Source: a virus
Virus record (IMG/VR): IMGVR_UViG_3300032315_000979
Location: 1-64,000 of that record
Length of the DNA stretch: 64,000 nucleotides
Strand: one strand, 5' to 3'
Part shown: positions 38,955 to 47,719 of the stretch, piece by piece
Layout of the letters: each line of letters begins with the position of its first letter
Numbering within the stretch: the first letter of the stretch is position 1
Notes under the pieces: model-generated
Databases searched by the model: none
What the model saw: the letters and a program-made list of their open reading frames with translations, nothing else
What the model was told of the DNA's origin: nothing
Made by a program: the position numbers and the translations under genes

Positions 38955-39706
38955 TGAAATCAAAAGAATCAAATGAAATAATTGTTTACTGGGCTCCCTG
39001 GTGGACTCCAGAACCTGGTATTAATCTAGACATTGTATATCATGATCCAGTAAATATATACAAAGATTTTATTTCAAGAGGCGACCCTGATAGACCGTAC
39101 CCAAACTTCATCAATTGCCCAGCTGTTTCTGAAAAGTTTAAACGAACTTTTATGGTTAAAAATGTTGCTGAAACAGCTTTGCGTTGTGATCTTGATGAAA
39201 ATAAAGAAATTAAAATTAGTTATTTAAATTCTAGAACAACAAATAGTGCTGCGGGTATTCGTCATCAACCAACCTTAAAAGAAAATCTTTTGTTTGAATA
39301 TCACATGGCATATGCGCTATTTTCAGAAGAAAGCCTAACATTGGCAACTAGCTCTCCATATTTCCATAAAACGCCTCATTTACAGTATGGTGCGCTAGTT
39401 CCTGGGTCTTTTGATATTGGTCGTTGGTATAGACCGATTATTGCAGAATTTAATTTATGGACAGACAATGATTACTTCCATATTCAGCCAGACGAGCCAT
39501 TAATGTATTGGGAATTTTTTACAAACAAAAAAATTATCTTAAAGCGATATGAAAGAACTCAAAAGCTTTATGACATTACTAGTTCTGTAATAAATTTTAA
39601 ATTGGTAAAGAGGGGTTCCAACCTTCTTTCAAGATATAAAAAATTTGATGAATCATCTTTAAGAGCTATAATTCTTAAAGAAATTAAAGCTAATTTGGTG
39701 GAGTGA
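38954..39706 (+). CDS. Hypothetical protein of the tailoring cluster (250 aa)
   Basis: ATG 38954 overlaps the upstream stop (TGATG). Begins with a WAPWWTPEPGINLD motif; contains IIAEFNLWTDNDYFHIQPDEPLMYWEFFTN. Possibly related to the 38220 product. Function unknown. Confidence 0.65.
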   Translation: MKSKESNEIIVYWAPWWTPEPGINLDIVYHDPVNIYKDFISRGDPDRPYPNFINCPAVSEKFKRTFMVKNVAETALRCDLDENKEIKISYLNSRTTNSAAGIRHQPTLKENLLFEYHMAYALFSEESLTLATSSPYFHKTPHLQYGALVPGSFDIGRWYRPIIAEFNLWTDNDYFHIQPDEPLMYWEFFTNKKIILKRYERTQKLYDITSSVINFKLVKRGSNLLSRYKKFDESSLRAIILKEIKANLVE

Positions 39707-39709
39707 TAA

Positions 39710-41182
39710 ATGAATATTGTCATTGTTGGTTCTGGTACAGCTGGTTTAATATCTTGTATATATTTAAAACAGGCTTTCCCAAAATATAATATAAAAGTTA
39801 TATCATCATCTTCAATCGGTATTATTGGTGTTGGTGAAGGCTCAACTGAGCACTGGAAGCAGTTTCAGGATTATTGCGGCATTGACCCTCACGACATGGT
39901 TATCAATACTGATGCTACTTATAAACTAGGTATCAAGTTTGAAAATTGGACCAAGCATACTCGTGAGTATTTTCATAGCGTTAATTCATCTGGAGCTCTG
40001 CATAAAGGAGGCTTTATACCAAGTTACGCAGATGCTGTTTTGAAAAATGAGTTATTAACAAATAGATTTTCATCTCTCGGTATTAATAAAAATGAAATTG
40101 ATGATGTTCAAAACCATCCTCACTATGCAAATCAATTTCATTTTGATACATTCAAAGTTAATGAATATCTTACTAAAGTTGCAAAATCAAGAGGTATTGT
40201 TTTTGTTGATGATGAAGTAACTTCTATAAAAAGAGATTCTGAATCTGGCTTTATTACTAAGGTTTCTTTGAAAAAAAATAGAGATATTAAAGGTGATTTT
40301 TTTATTGACGCAAGTGGATTTAAAAGGATCTTAGCAAGTGAATTTGACGATCAAAATTTTGTTTCATACGAAGAATATCTCCCATGCGATTCAGCAATTG
40401 CTTTTCCAACAGAAAGTGATCCTTCTGGTCAGATTAGACCTTACACTAGAGCCATCGCAATGAATTCTGGATGGGTTTGGGAAATTCCTACTCAAAAAAG
40501 AAGAGGAAATGGATATGTGTTTTCCTCCAGGTATGCAACTGAAATAGATGCTGTTGATGAGTTGTCTAAAATTTTTTCTCGTGAGATTATTCCAGCCAGA
40601 TCATTTAGGTTTAAACCTGGATATTATAAAAAAACTTGGCAGTTTAATTGCGTTGCAGTCGGTCTTGCTGCGTCTTTTGTTGAGCCATTAGAGGCAACTT
40701 CAATTAGCACAACTATTCAGCAAATTATGATTATCTCATCTCATCTATCTACATTTAATAATAAAACAAAATTTGGTATTGATGAATATCATAAACATAT
40801 GGATTCTGTGATGGAAAATATTTTGGCAATGATTTCAATGCACTACATTTCTGACAGAGACGATACAGACATGTGGAAAGACCAGAAATACACCAAGAGA
40901 CCAGATCTGGTTAATAGGTTACTAGGTCTCTGGCAAGAAAGACTTCCAGAAGCTCAAGACATCCCAAGGACTGGATTTGAATTATTTCACACCTATCACT
41001 TCTATCACATTGCTCAAGGTCAGGGGTTGATCAATACAAAAAATGCAAAAGCTCAATTGGATGCATACGATGCCAATGCTGTTATAAAAGATTGGTATGC
41101 TCAATACAGCAAGCAAAGATCTGCTAAAAAACTGATAGATCACGGAAAAGCTTTGAAGGGTCTGTATGTTGGAAATAGATAA
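39710..41182 (+). CDS. Flavin-dependent tryptophan-halogenase-like protein
   Basis: 490 aa. FAD site GSGTAG at residues 7-12, GVGEGST at 40-46, Lys72 in YKLGIKFENW (the position of the essential Lys), WVWEIP at 255-260 (the WxWxIP hallmark) and GLAASFVEPLEAT at 318-330. Uses reduced FAD, oxygen and chloride or bromide to halogenate an aromatic substrate, here unknown. No flavin reductase is nearby, so a host enzyme must supply reduced FAD. Overlaps the next oxygenase by 17 nt. Confidence 0.9.
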   Translation: MNIVIVGSGTAGLISCIYLKQAFPKYNIKVISSSSIGIIGVGEGSTEHWKQFQDYCGIDPHDMVINTDATYKLGIKFENWTKHTREYFHSVNSSGALHKGGFIPSYADAVLKNELLTNRFSSLGINKNEIDDVQNHPHYANQFHFDTFKVNEYLTKVAKSRGIVFVDDEVTSIKRDSESGFITKVSLKKNRDIKGDFFIDASGFKRILASEFDDQNFVSYEEYLPCDSAIAFPTESDPSGQIRPYTRAIAMNSGWVWEIPTQKRRGNGYVFSSRYATEIDAVDELSKIFSREIIPARSFRFKPGYYKKTWQFNCVAVGLAASFVEPLEATSISTTIQQIMIISSHLSTFNNKTKFGIDEYHKHMDSVMENILAMISMHYISDRDDTDMWKDQKYTKRPDLVNRLLGLWQERLPEAQDIPRTGFELFHTYHFYHIAQGQGLINTKNAKAQLDAYDANAVIKDWYAQYSKQRSAKKLIDHGKALKGLYVGNR

Positions 41183-41738
41183 CTTTATTCCAGAATTTTA
41201 TCAAGACTCAATTTTAAAAACACTGTCTGAGTCAAATATTCAATGGTTATATGTTGATGGGGTTGCTGGAACAACGACTGATGTCAACACTCCTGGAGTT
41301 CAGATGTCACAGGACCAAACTGCATTCTACCATGTCGCTTTCAGAGATGGCAAGCCAGAATCTCATTTGTTTTATACACTTAGACCGATGATAGACGCAA
41401 TTCAATATCAAATTAAAAAACCAATATCTGATCTGTCTAGAATAAGAATAGGTCTTACTACATCATCATTCCATCCTGGACATCATGCTCCACATGTTGA
41501 TTTTTATGCAAGGCATAAATCTCTGCTATACTATGTAAACGATAGTGACGGAGATACTGTCTTTTACAATGAGCATTACAATGGTGATACCAGTGTAAAG
41601 GATTTTACTGTTCAAAAAAAAGTTACTCCTAAAAAGGGTAAAGCAGTATTTTTTGATGGCTTTCATTATCACAGCTCTGGAGTTCCACAAAAAACGCTCA
41701 AGAGAATGGTGATCAATATAAATTACAGGGATGACTGA
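41166..41738 (+). CDS. 2-oxoglutarate/Fe(II) oxygenase
   Basis: 190 aa. His110, Asp112 and His169 as iron ligands, Arg180 for 2-oxoglutarate; LLYYVNDSDGDTVFYNE block. Close paralogue of the next gene and of 15731. Starts inside the halogenase gene, so the two are made together. Confidence 0.85.
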   Translation: MLEIDNFIPEFYQDSILKTLSESNIQWLYVDGVAGTTTDVNTPGVQMSQDQTAFYHVAFRDGKPESHLFYTLRPMIDAIQYQIKKPISDLSRIRIGLTTSSFHPGHHAPHVDFYARHKSLLYYVNDSDGDTVFYNEHYNGDTSVKDFTVQKKVTPKKGKAVFFDGFHYHSSGVPQKTLKRMVININYRDD

Positions 41739-42304
41739 TGGAAGTTGTAGACAATTTTTTACCAAGATTTTATCAGGAAACAATATATAAAAGTATATTG
41801 CTTGAGCAAACACCGTGGACTATTATTGATGAAATTAGTGGTGCAAGCTCCGATGTAGATATTGATGGCATAAAAGTATTAAAAAAACAAACTGGTTTTT
41901 ATCATATGTGCTTCGGTGACGATCAGGTTTACTCAAATCTTTTTTACACTATAAGACCAATTCTTGATGCGATAGAGCACTACTGCAATAAGCCAATTGA
42001 AAGTCTAATTAGGGTTAGGGTAGGCATGTTTACCAAATCATCAGAATCTGGAACAAATTCACCGCATGTAGACTTTTCTGACGAGCATAAATCTTTTCTA
42101 TACTATGTAAACAATAGTGACGGAGATACTGTTTTTTATAATGAAAACTATAAAAACATAAAAGATGGAAGTGGATTTAGTGTAAAGCAAAAAGTGTCCC
42201 CAGTAATGGGTAAAGCTGTTCTTTTTGATGGGCTGCAGTATCATAGCTCTTCACCACCAGTTCTTAACGACAGAAGAGTTGTTATTAATATAAATTATTT
42301 GTGA
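41738..42304 (+). CDS. 2-oxoglutarate/Fe(II) oxygenase
   Basis: 188 aa. PHVDFSDEHKSFLYYVNNSDGD and LFDGLQYHSS carry the iron ligands; Arg in NDRRVVIN. Tandem duplicate of 41166 with one-base overlap. Confidence 0.85.
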   Translation: MEVVDNFLPRFYQETIYKSILLEQTPWTIIDEISGASSDVDIDGIKVLKKQTGFYHMCFGDDQVYSNLFYTIRPILDAIEHYCNKPIESLIRVRVGMFTKSSESGTNSPHVDFSDEHKSFLYYVNNSDGDTVFYNENYKNIKDGSGFSVKQKVSPVMGKAVLFDGLQYHSSSPPVLNDRRVVININYL

Positions 42305-42311
42305 GGTACAG

Positions 42312-42941
42312 ATGTTTAAAGTTGTAGATAATTCAATTCCATTTCATTTTCAAGAATCTCTAAAACAGATGGTTCTTGATCCAGACTTGCCTTGGTCATA
42401 TGCTGAACATTTTTCATCAGATGGTTTAAGAAACAATCCTAAGAGGACAAAGTTTATTTCAAAAGGTATGGATTTTGAAAGAAGTTATGGTTTTAATCAT
42501 AATATTTACTTTTATCAAAATAATATGGAAATACAAAAAAGCCCCCTGTTTGACCGCTTCTACCCAGTTGTGTATTCATGGATGGATCAAGTTGATATTG
42601 TTAGAGTGATTAGAATGAATTTAAGATTAACAACTAAAATTACAGATAAACCAGTTGTTGATGAACCGCATGTTGATTACAGCGATAAGGGGATTTGCAC
42701 TGTAGTTTATTATCTTTTTGATACTGATGGTAAAACAATTTTCTTTGATAGAAAATTTGAAAAAGGCGATCCTTCACAAGATGAAATTGAACTAACACCT
42801 CTGCACTCAATATCACCCAAGCAGGGTCGTGCTGTATTTTTTGATTCTGATACTTATCACTCAGCATCTCATCCATCAATGACAAATAATAGAATAACCC
42901 TCAATGTTCAATATCTAAGCTCGGAGTTTAAAGGTGCTTAA
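42312..42941 (+). CDS. 2-oxoglutarate/Fe(II) oxygenase
   Basis: 209 aa, more diverged: PHVDYSDKG, VVYYLFDTDGKTIFFD, VFFDSDTYHSASHP and NNRITLNVQYL keep the ligand set. Third in the tandem row. Its stop overlaps the GTG start of the membrane gene. Confidence 0.82.
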   Translation: MFKVVDNSIPFHFQESLKQMVLDPDLPWSYAEHFSSDGLRNNPKRTKFISKGMDFERSYGFNHNIYFYQNNMEIQKSPLFDRFYPVVYSWMDQVDIVRVIRMNLRLTTKITDKPVVDEPHVDYSDKGICTVVYYLFDTDGKTIFFDRKFEKGDPSQDEIELTPLHSISPKQGRAVFFDSDTYHSASHPSMTNNRITLNVQYLSSEFKGA

Positions 42942-43224
42942 ACCGATTGATATTATAGAAGTTTCAAAAAAATGGGGCAGTCGTGAATACTGGACTAAGA
43001 CAAATATAGTTGAAGCTTGGGCTTTTATGACTAAGATCGCCATCATATTTCCAGGTCTGTTGTTTGGGGTGCAGTTTTGGTGGTTATATATATTTGCTCT
43101 TGTGTCAAGTTTGGCTTTGATTCTGACATCAACAATTAAGACTATGCCAACCATTATTTGGTTTAATATCGCATGGGTACTTCTTGCTTCTGCATCAATA
43201 ATTAAATATTGGTGGTGGTCTTAA
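42934..43224 (+). CDS. Small membrane protein (96 aa)
   Basis: GTG start overlapping the oxygenase stop by 8 nt. Two or three membrane helices (FMTKIAIIFPGLLFGVQFWW, YIFALVSSLALILTS, IIWFNIAWVLLASASIIKYWW). Last gene of the tailoring cluster; may anchor or export its product. Confidence 0.65.
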   Translation: MLKPIDIIEVSKKWGSREYWTKTNIVEAWAFMTKIAIIFPGLLFGVQFWWLYIFALVSSLALILTSTIKTMPTIIWFNIAWVLLASASIIKYWWWS

Positions 43225-43278
43225 TTTGCCCGTTCAGTATTATATTTATCGTTATTCTATTTAATAGGTTTAAAGCTT

Positions 43279-43308
43279 TTGTCAAATTAACTTTTTCTAA
43301 GTTATAAT
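43279..43308 (+). promoter_or_regulatory. Promoter of the surface-protein gene
   Basis: TTGTCA (43279-43284), 18 bp, TATAAT (43303-43308), then 6 nt to the GTG start: a strong promoter giving a leaderless mRNA. Confidence 0.75.
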
Positions 43309-43314
43309 CTTTAT

Positions 43315-45702
43315 GTGAACATTAACTTTCGTAAAGGCTCTTGGGCGATATTGCCTGCACTAATTGTATCTCTTGTATCTATATTTATATCTTCTCCATA
43401 TGCAAACGCAAATTCTGTTTCTATTCCAAATGCAGGGTTTGAAGATAACACTTTTACTGGCTGGTCAAGAGGGTCGCAGACAGGAAATCTTGGGGCATCA
43501 ATTAACGGAGGCGGCACTGGAGTAACCATATTTAATGGCTCAAGAACATTTACTCATGGTCCAAATGGCGCAATGGGAAGCCCAACAGTTAATGGTGCGC
43601 CAAACCCATATTATGCCCCTGCAGTCGCTGCGGGTAGCTGGACTTTTTCTCCAAAAGGTGGAACATACGCTGTTGCTCTGCAACCAAAGGGTGAACAGAC
43701 ATTTAATCAAGCAGCCGCTGCCCTCGGTCTTTCTAATTCTGAAACATCTGGCATCAGATCTATGCTCGCAAGTCAGGCTTCTGCTGCTGGTTTTGGTGCT
43801 GGCAATCCAACCGATGCTGCATGGATTACTCGTGAAGTTCAATTAACCGCAGGAATAGTTTACACAATGTCTTGGAACTACATGGCAACTGATTATGTTC
43901 CATTTAATGATGGCTCAATTACCTCACTTGTCCCTGTCACCGTTGCATCAACTCCAGTTATAACTGTAAATAATTTTGAACAATCATATGCACTTCTTGG
44001 TTTTACAAATCCAGGCACAGGAGACTATTCAACAAACTCCTACGGTGCTACTGGCTGGCAAGTGTCAACTTATGAAGTTTCTGTGTCAGGAACATACAAA
44101 CTTGGCTTTACATCATTTAACCTAGATGACCAAGGTTTGTCACCAGTGTTGATGATTGATGATGAAGTAGGCGCAACGCAAAAATGCACTCAAGGAAGTG
44201 GATGTGCTGTTTTTGGTGGGGTTGAACCAAATAATGAAACAGCCCCGACACTTCCCCCAACCACTACTACGGAAGCAACTACTACTACAACCTCTACGAC
44301 TACTACGACAGTTCCACAAACTACGACAACTTCAACTACCACAACTACGACAACTTCAACTACCACAACTACGACAACTTCAACAACTAGCACTACCAGC
44401 ACAGTTCCAGAGTCAACTTCTACAACCGAGGTGGAAGTGACAACTACAACCACCACAGTTCTTATAAATACAACAGTGCCCCTAACTGTTCAACCTGAGG
44501 TTACAAATCCACCAGAAACGCTCCCAGAGGCTCCTGAGGAGGTGTTTCCACAGCCTAGCCCAGATGTAACTCCAGATCCAGAACCTGCCGTAGAAGAAAA
44601 CCCAGATGAAACCACAGACTCAATTTCTGAAGAAGTTCCTGTAGACACCAGTGTGCCAGAAGAAACAGTGACCACCGATCCAGAAGTTGTGACTACAATT
44701 CCAGAAGAGGAGACCACAACTACAGAACCAGTTGATACTGCGCCTGAAGAAGTGACCGCAGAAGAGGTAGCGGTAATTCTAGAAGAAATTGCGAACGCCT
44801 CTGCTGAAGAAGTTATTGATGTGCTGTCTACATTAAGCATTGAGGAAGTGACAGCGGTAATTGAAAATATCTCAGTTGAGCAACTTACTGAGGTTCTTAA
44901 TGATCTACCTGTGGAAGAGGTTATAAATCTGATTGAGTCAATTGACTCTGCAGAAGCGCTTGAAAATATTGTTGACGCAATCAGCGAAGAAACAATTGAT
45001 CCAGATACTGCAATTGCGGTTATTGAAAATGGAAACTTTGAAGAGCTACCAATTGAGCAAATTGCGGAAGTATTCGCTGCAATTGAACCAGATCAGTTTA
45101 CCGAAGAACAGAAAACGGAATTAGCAGCAGCACTTACTGACGCTCCTGTTGAGATTAAGGAATCGTTTGAGGAAGAAGTTGACATCTATGGAGATGGGTT
45201 TGATGACTACATCCCAACAGGTTCATCTATTGATGTTGGAACTCGTAAGACAGTTCTCGCTGCAGCTGCAGCCATGACAGCGATAACTGCAGTTGGTGCA
45301 GCAACATCTGGTGGATCTACTGGTGGTTCAACTGGTGGATCTGGAGGCTCTGGCGGCTCTGGCGGTTCTGGTAGCACAGAAGGTCGTTCCAGAAAAGAAG
45401 AAGAATCTGAAGGCGGGTTCTCTGGAGAAATTGCAGGTCCAGGAGAAGACGATGGTGAAGATTTTACAAAAAATAGTATATACAAGTATTATATAAGGGA
45501 GGGTAAAGAAATGAAAAAGTTTAATTTGTTTGGTTTTAGCAAAAAGGTGTGGGATATTACTGCTGGATTGGCATTTACCCTCGCAGGAAGCCTTGTAGTT
45601 TATATTACACTTTCTGGTGTAACACAGAAAATTGCTGGAATTGCAACATTAACAGCTATTCTTGTGCATTATGTACATGAAATTCTAAAGAATGACGAAT
45701 AA
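43315..45702 (+). CDS. Large Thr-rich, acidic exported protein (795 aa)
   Basis: GTG start, no ribosome site. Signal peptide at residues 1-33 (ALIVSLVSIFISSPYANA). Residues 35-295 form a beta-rich carbohydrate-binding-like domain (GFEDNTFTGWSRG). Then a Thr-rich linker (about 315-390), an acidic Glu/Val/Ile repeat region (430-620), a Gly/Ser linker, and C-terminal membrane helices. It resembles secreted wall-spanning proteins of actinobacteria rather than a virion part. It could change the host surface or block re-infection. The Thr-rich DNA is low-complexity, so length may vary. Confidence 0.75.
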   Translation: MNINFRKGSWAILPALIVSLVSIFISSPYANANSVSIPNAGFEDNTFTGWSRGSQTGNLGASINGGGTGVTIFNGSRTFTHGPNGAMGSPTVNGAPNPYYAPAVAAGSWTFSPKGGTYAVALQPKGEQTFNQAAAALGLSNSETSGIRSMLASQASAAGFGAGNPTDAAWITREVQLTAGIVYTMSWNYMATDYVPFNDGSITSLVPVTVASTPVITVNNFEQSYALLGFTNPGTGDYSTNSYGATGWQVSTYEVSVSGTYKLGFTSFNLDDQGLSPVLMIDDEVGATQKCTQGSGCAVFGGVEPNNETAPTLPPTTTTEATTTTTSTTTTTVPQTTTTSTTTTTTTSTTTTTTTSTTSTTSTVPESTSTTEVEVTTTTTTVLINTTVPLTVQPEVTNPPETLPEAPEEVFPQPSPDVTPDPEPAVEENPDETTDSISEEVPVDTSVPEETVTTDPEVVTTIPEEETTTTEPVDTAPEEVTAEEVAVILEEIANASAEEVIDVLSTLSIEEVTAVIENISVEQLTEVLNDLPVEEVINLIESIDSAEALENIVDAISEETIDPDTAIAVIENGNFEELPIEQIAEVFAAIEPDQFTEEQKTELAAALTDAPVEIKESFEEEVDIYGDGFDDYIPTGSSIDVGTRKTVLAAAAAMTAITAVGAATSGGSTGGSTGGSGGSGGSGGSGSTEGRSRKEEESEGGFSGEIAGPGEDDGEDFTKNSIYKYYIREGKEMKKFNLFGFSKKVWDITAGLAFTLAGSLVVYITLSGVTQKIAGIATLTAILVHYVHEILKNDE
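45511..45702 (+). CDS. Possible nested in-frame holin-like protein (63 aa)
   Basis: Inside the surface-protein gene, AAGGGAGGG at 45495-45503 lies 7 nt before an in-frame ATG. The product would be two membrane helices with a basic start (MKKFNLFGFSKKVW) and short tails, as in small holins. It directly precedes two holin-like genes. Separate translation is inferred from the ribosome site. Confidence 0.5.
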   Translation: MKKFNLFGFSKKVWDITAGLAFTLAGSLVVYITLSGVTQKIAGIATLTAILVHYVHEILKNDE

Positions 45703-45754
45703 ATAACTCTGAGATATAATAGGTATTGACCCGTTGGGGTAAGGAGGTGGTCTT

Positions 45755-45952
45755 TTGTCTACTTTGTTGAATGAATCAAATAAGAAAATGCTCTCGTCAT
45801 GGGCGAGATCGTTTTTTGGAGCTGCTTTGGCTGTCTATATGACAGGCAATCATGACCCGAAAGCAATTGCTACAGCAGGTGTCGCTGCTATTGCACCAGT
45901 AATTATGCGTTGGTTGAATCCAAACGATTCGGCTTTCGGAAGAAAGAAGTAA
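45755..45952 (+). CDS. Holin-like membrane protein (65 aa)
   Basis: TTG start with AAGGAGGTGG upstream and TATAAT about 35 nt before. SWARSFFGAALAVYMTGNHDPKAIATAGVAAIAPVIMRWLNPND is a pattern seen in actinophage lysis genes. First gene of the lysis cassette. Confidence 0.75.
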   Translation: MSTLLNESNKKMLSSWARSFFGAALAVYMTGNHDPKAIATAGVAAIAPVIMRWLNPNDSAFGRKK

Positions 45953-45964
45953 GGTTAATTTAAA

Positions 45965-46213
45965 ATGGCACAGATACAAAACATCCTCCTTAGAATTATT
46001 GCAACATTTGCTGCTTCTGGCTTGGGTGTTGTCGGTGCTGGCACGATTGCTGGTGTCCCGCTATGGAAAGCGATTTTCATGGCGGGCATCGCAGGAGTAG
46101 CAACCGTTATTGAAGGATTGTCAAGAGCATTCCTGGATGATGGTAAACTTAGTCTAGACGAAATTGATCGTGTCTTTTCAAAAACTGAAAAGAGAAAAGA
46201 GGAGATTAAGTAA
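45965..46213 (+). CDS. r1t-type holin
   Basis: 82 aa with two helices (IIATFAASGLGVVGAGTIAG, WKAIFMAGIAGVATVIEG) and a charged tail with a LSLDEIDRVF segment, fitting r1t holins that open the membrane at lysis. One-base overlap with the endolysin. Confidence 0.8.
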   Translation: MAQIQNILLRIIATFAASGLGVVGAGTIAGVPLWKAIFMAGIAGVATVIEGLSRAFLDDGKLSLDEIDRVFSKTEKRKEEIK

Positions 46214-47055
46214 TGGCTAAGAGAACAGAATGGGATTATATCGTTGAAGTAAAGATGCCTGTTGCGCTTAAAGGTGTTGAACCAGGTAAATTACATGCAA
46301 GTTTGCTCAGGGATATTCCAGGCGGTGGAAAGTTGTTTTACCTTGCGGCTGATGCATGGTTAGCAATGGTTGAGGCTGCAAAGGCTGATGGTGTTGAGCT
46401 TAAGCCCACGAGCAGCGGCGATCTATATCGCAGTTATGAGAGCCAAAAGGCAGGATTTCTTACTCGCTACACTCTTGAGAATACAGGAACTGGATCAACA
46501 AAAACTTTTGAAGGTAAGACTTGGTACTTGAAGAAAGGTATGGCGATGCTTGCCACACCTGGTAAGTCACAGCACAACCTCGGCTTGGCAGTTGATATTG
46601 CCAATGCAAGTGATAAGAAAAGAATTAATTGGTTGATTGCTAATGTTGAAAAGTTTGGGTGGAGTTGGGAAGTAGTTCCTTCAGAGCCTTGGCATATCCG
46701 TTATGTTTGTGGTGACGCAGTACCTCAAGCAGTAAAAGATTATGTTGCTCGTAATCCAAAGCCAGGCAGTCCCTTTGGTTCAGTAGCAGAGCAAAAAGCT
46801 GCTGCTGAAGCAAAAGCAGCAATCCCTGCTCCAAACAAAATAGCTGCTGCATCTAAGCCAAACATTATAAAAGATAATAAAGGCTCTGCTGTAAAAGAAG
46901 CGCAAACTCTTCTTGTAAAACATGGTTTTGCTTGTAAGCCAGATGGTGATTTTGGACCTAAAACACAAGAGCTTGTAAAGCAATTTCAAAAATCAAAAGG
47001 TCTTTCAGTTACAGGTGATGTTGATCAAAACACTTGGGCTGCGTTGCTGGCATAA
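46213..47055 (+). CDS. Endolysin: M15 peptidase plus peptidoglycan-binding domain
   Basis: 280 aa. Residues about 40-170 are an M15/VanY-type D-Ala-D-Ala peptidase with zinc ligands His121, Asp128 (HNLGLAVDIA) and His161 (PWHIRY). An Ala/Lys-rich linker follows, then a PG_binding_1 domain at about 220-280 (VKEAQTLL...DGDFGPKTQELVKQFQKSKGL). Cuts peptide crosslinks at lysis. Directly after the holins. Confidence 0.93.
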   Translation: MAKRTEWDYIVEVKMPVALKGVEPGKLHASLLRDIPGGGKLFYLAADAWLAMVEAAKADGVELKPTSSGDLYRSYESQKAGFLTRYTLENTGTGSTKTFEGKTWYLKKGMAMLATPGKSQHNLGLAVDIANASDKKRINWLIANVEKFGWSWEVVPSEPWHIRYVCGDAVPQAVKDYVARNPKPGSPFGSVAEQKAAAEAKAAIPAPNKIAAASKPNIIKDNKGSAVKEAQTLLVKHGFACKPDGDFGPKTQELVKQFQKSKGLSVTGDVDQNTWAALLA

Positions 47056-47087
47056 CCAATCTTTGATAATATCTTATAGGAGATATT

Positions 47088-47420
47088 ATGGCTGCAACTA
47101 GAAATATTACTATTTATCAAGGCGATACTTATGCTCATGAGCTACGCATTAGAAATAGTGCTAATGCTAATGTAACTATTACATCTAGAACTTACTCTGG
47201 TCAGATTAGAAAGAAAAGAAACTCTGACACGGCTGCAGCGACATTTACATCTGAAATCACAAACGGTGCTAATGGCATTGTTGTTATGTCTTTGTCTGCT
47301 GCGGCTACAGCAAATATTGCTGCAGGGACATATGTTTATGATTTTCAAGAAACTAATGGCACCATTATCACCACACTGATTACTGGAACAGTAACAGTAA
47401 CTGGTGAGGTAAGTAGGTAA
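47088..47420 (+). CDS. BppU-like baseplate/fibre attachment protein (110 aa)
   Basis: NITIYQGDTYAHELRIRN and SGQIRKKRNSDTAAATF fit the N-terminal domain of BppU-type baseplate proteins. Preceded by AGGAGATATT. Starts a second fibre-gene run. Confidence 0.7.
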   Translation: MAATRNITIYQGDTYAHELRIRNSANANVTITSRTYSGQIRKKRNSDTAAATFTSEITNGANGIVVMSLSAAATANIAAGTYVYDFQETNGTIITTLITGTVTVTGEVSR

Positions 47421-47719
47421 TGGCTGGGGACATCACAACCGTTCAGGTAACTAGCGGTGACATAACATCCCTATCTGTATCTACAGATGTCTCAAATATC
47501 ACGGTTGCTTCTGAGATTACAGCAGTAACCGTACAAACGAATGATACAACAGTACTAACTCAATCCCCTGGAACTATAAATTTAGCATCACTTTCCTTTG
47601 CTACATCAGATCCAGCCGATGTCGCTAGAACTGCAAGTGTTGGAGTAAGCAATTTAGCGGCTAGGGCAGATCATGTTCATAGTGCAGCAAATCTATTAAT
47701 GGATGGAGGAAATTACTAA
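47420..47719 (+). CDS. Small fibre-associated protein (99 aa)
   Basis: Thr/Val-rich repeats, then SDPADVARTASVGVSNLAARADHVHSAANLLMDGG, a DHVH-type block common at fibre ends and shared with many phage fibre genes. Abuts both neighbours. Confidence 0.65.
   Translation: MAGDITTVQVTSGDITSLSVSTDVSNITVASEITAVTVQTNDTTVLTQSPGTINLASLSFATSDPADVARTASVGVSNLAARADHVHSAANLLMDGGNY

Noticed and set aside
44190-44456. Leftward Val-rich frame opposite the Thr-rich region
   Set aside because: Mirror of the ACT/ACA repeat coding region; low-complexity shadow with no ribosome site.
44270-44460. Functional DNA repeat array (ACT/ACA)
   Set aside because: Explained by codons of the Thr-rich linker in the surface protein.
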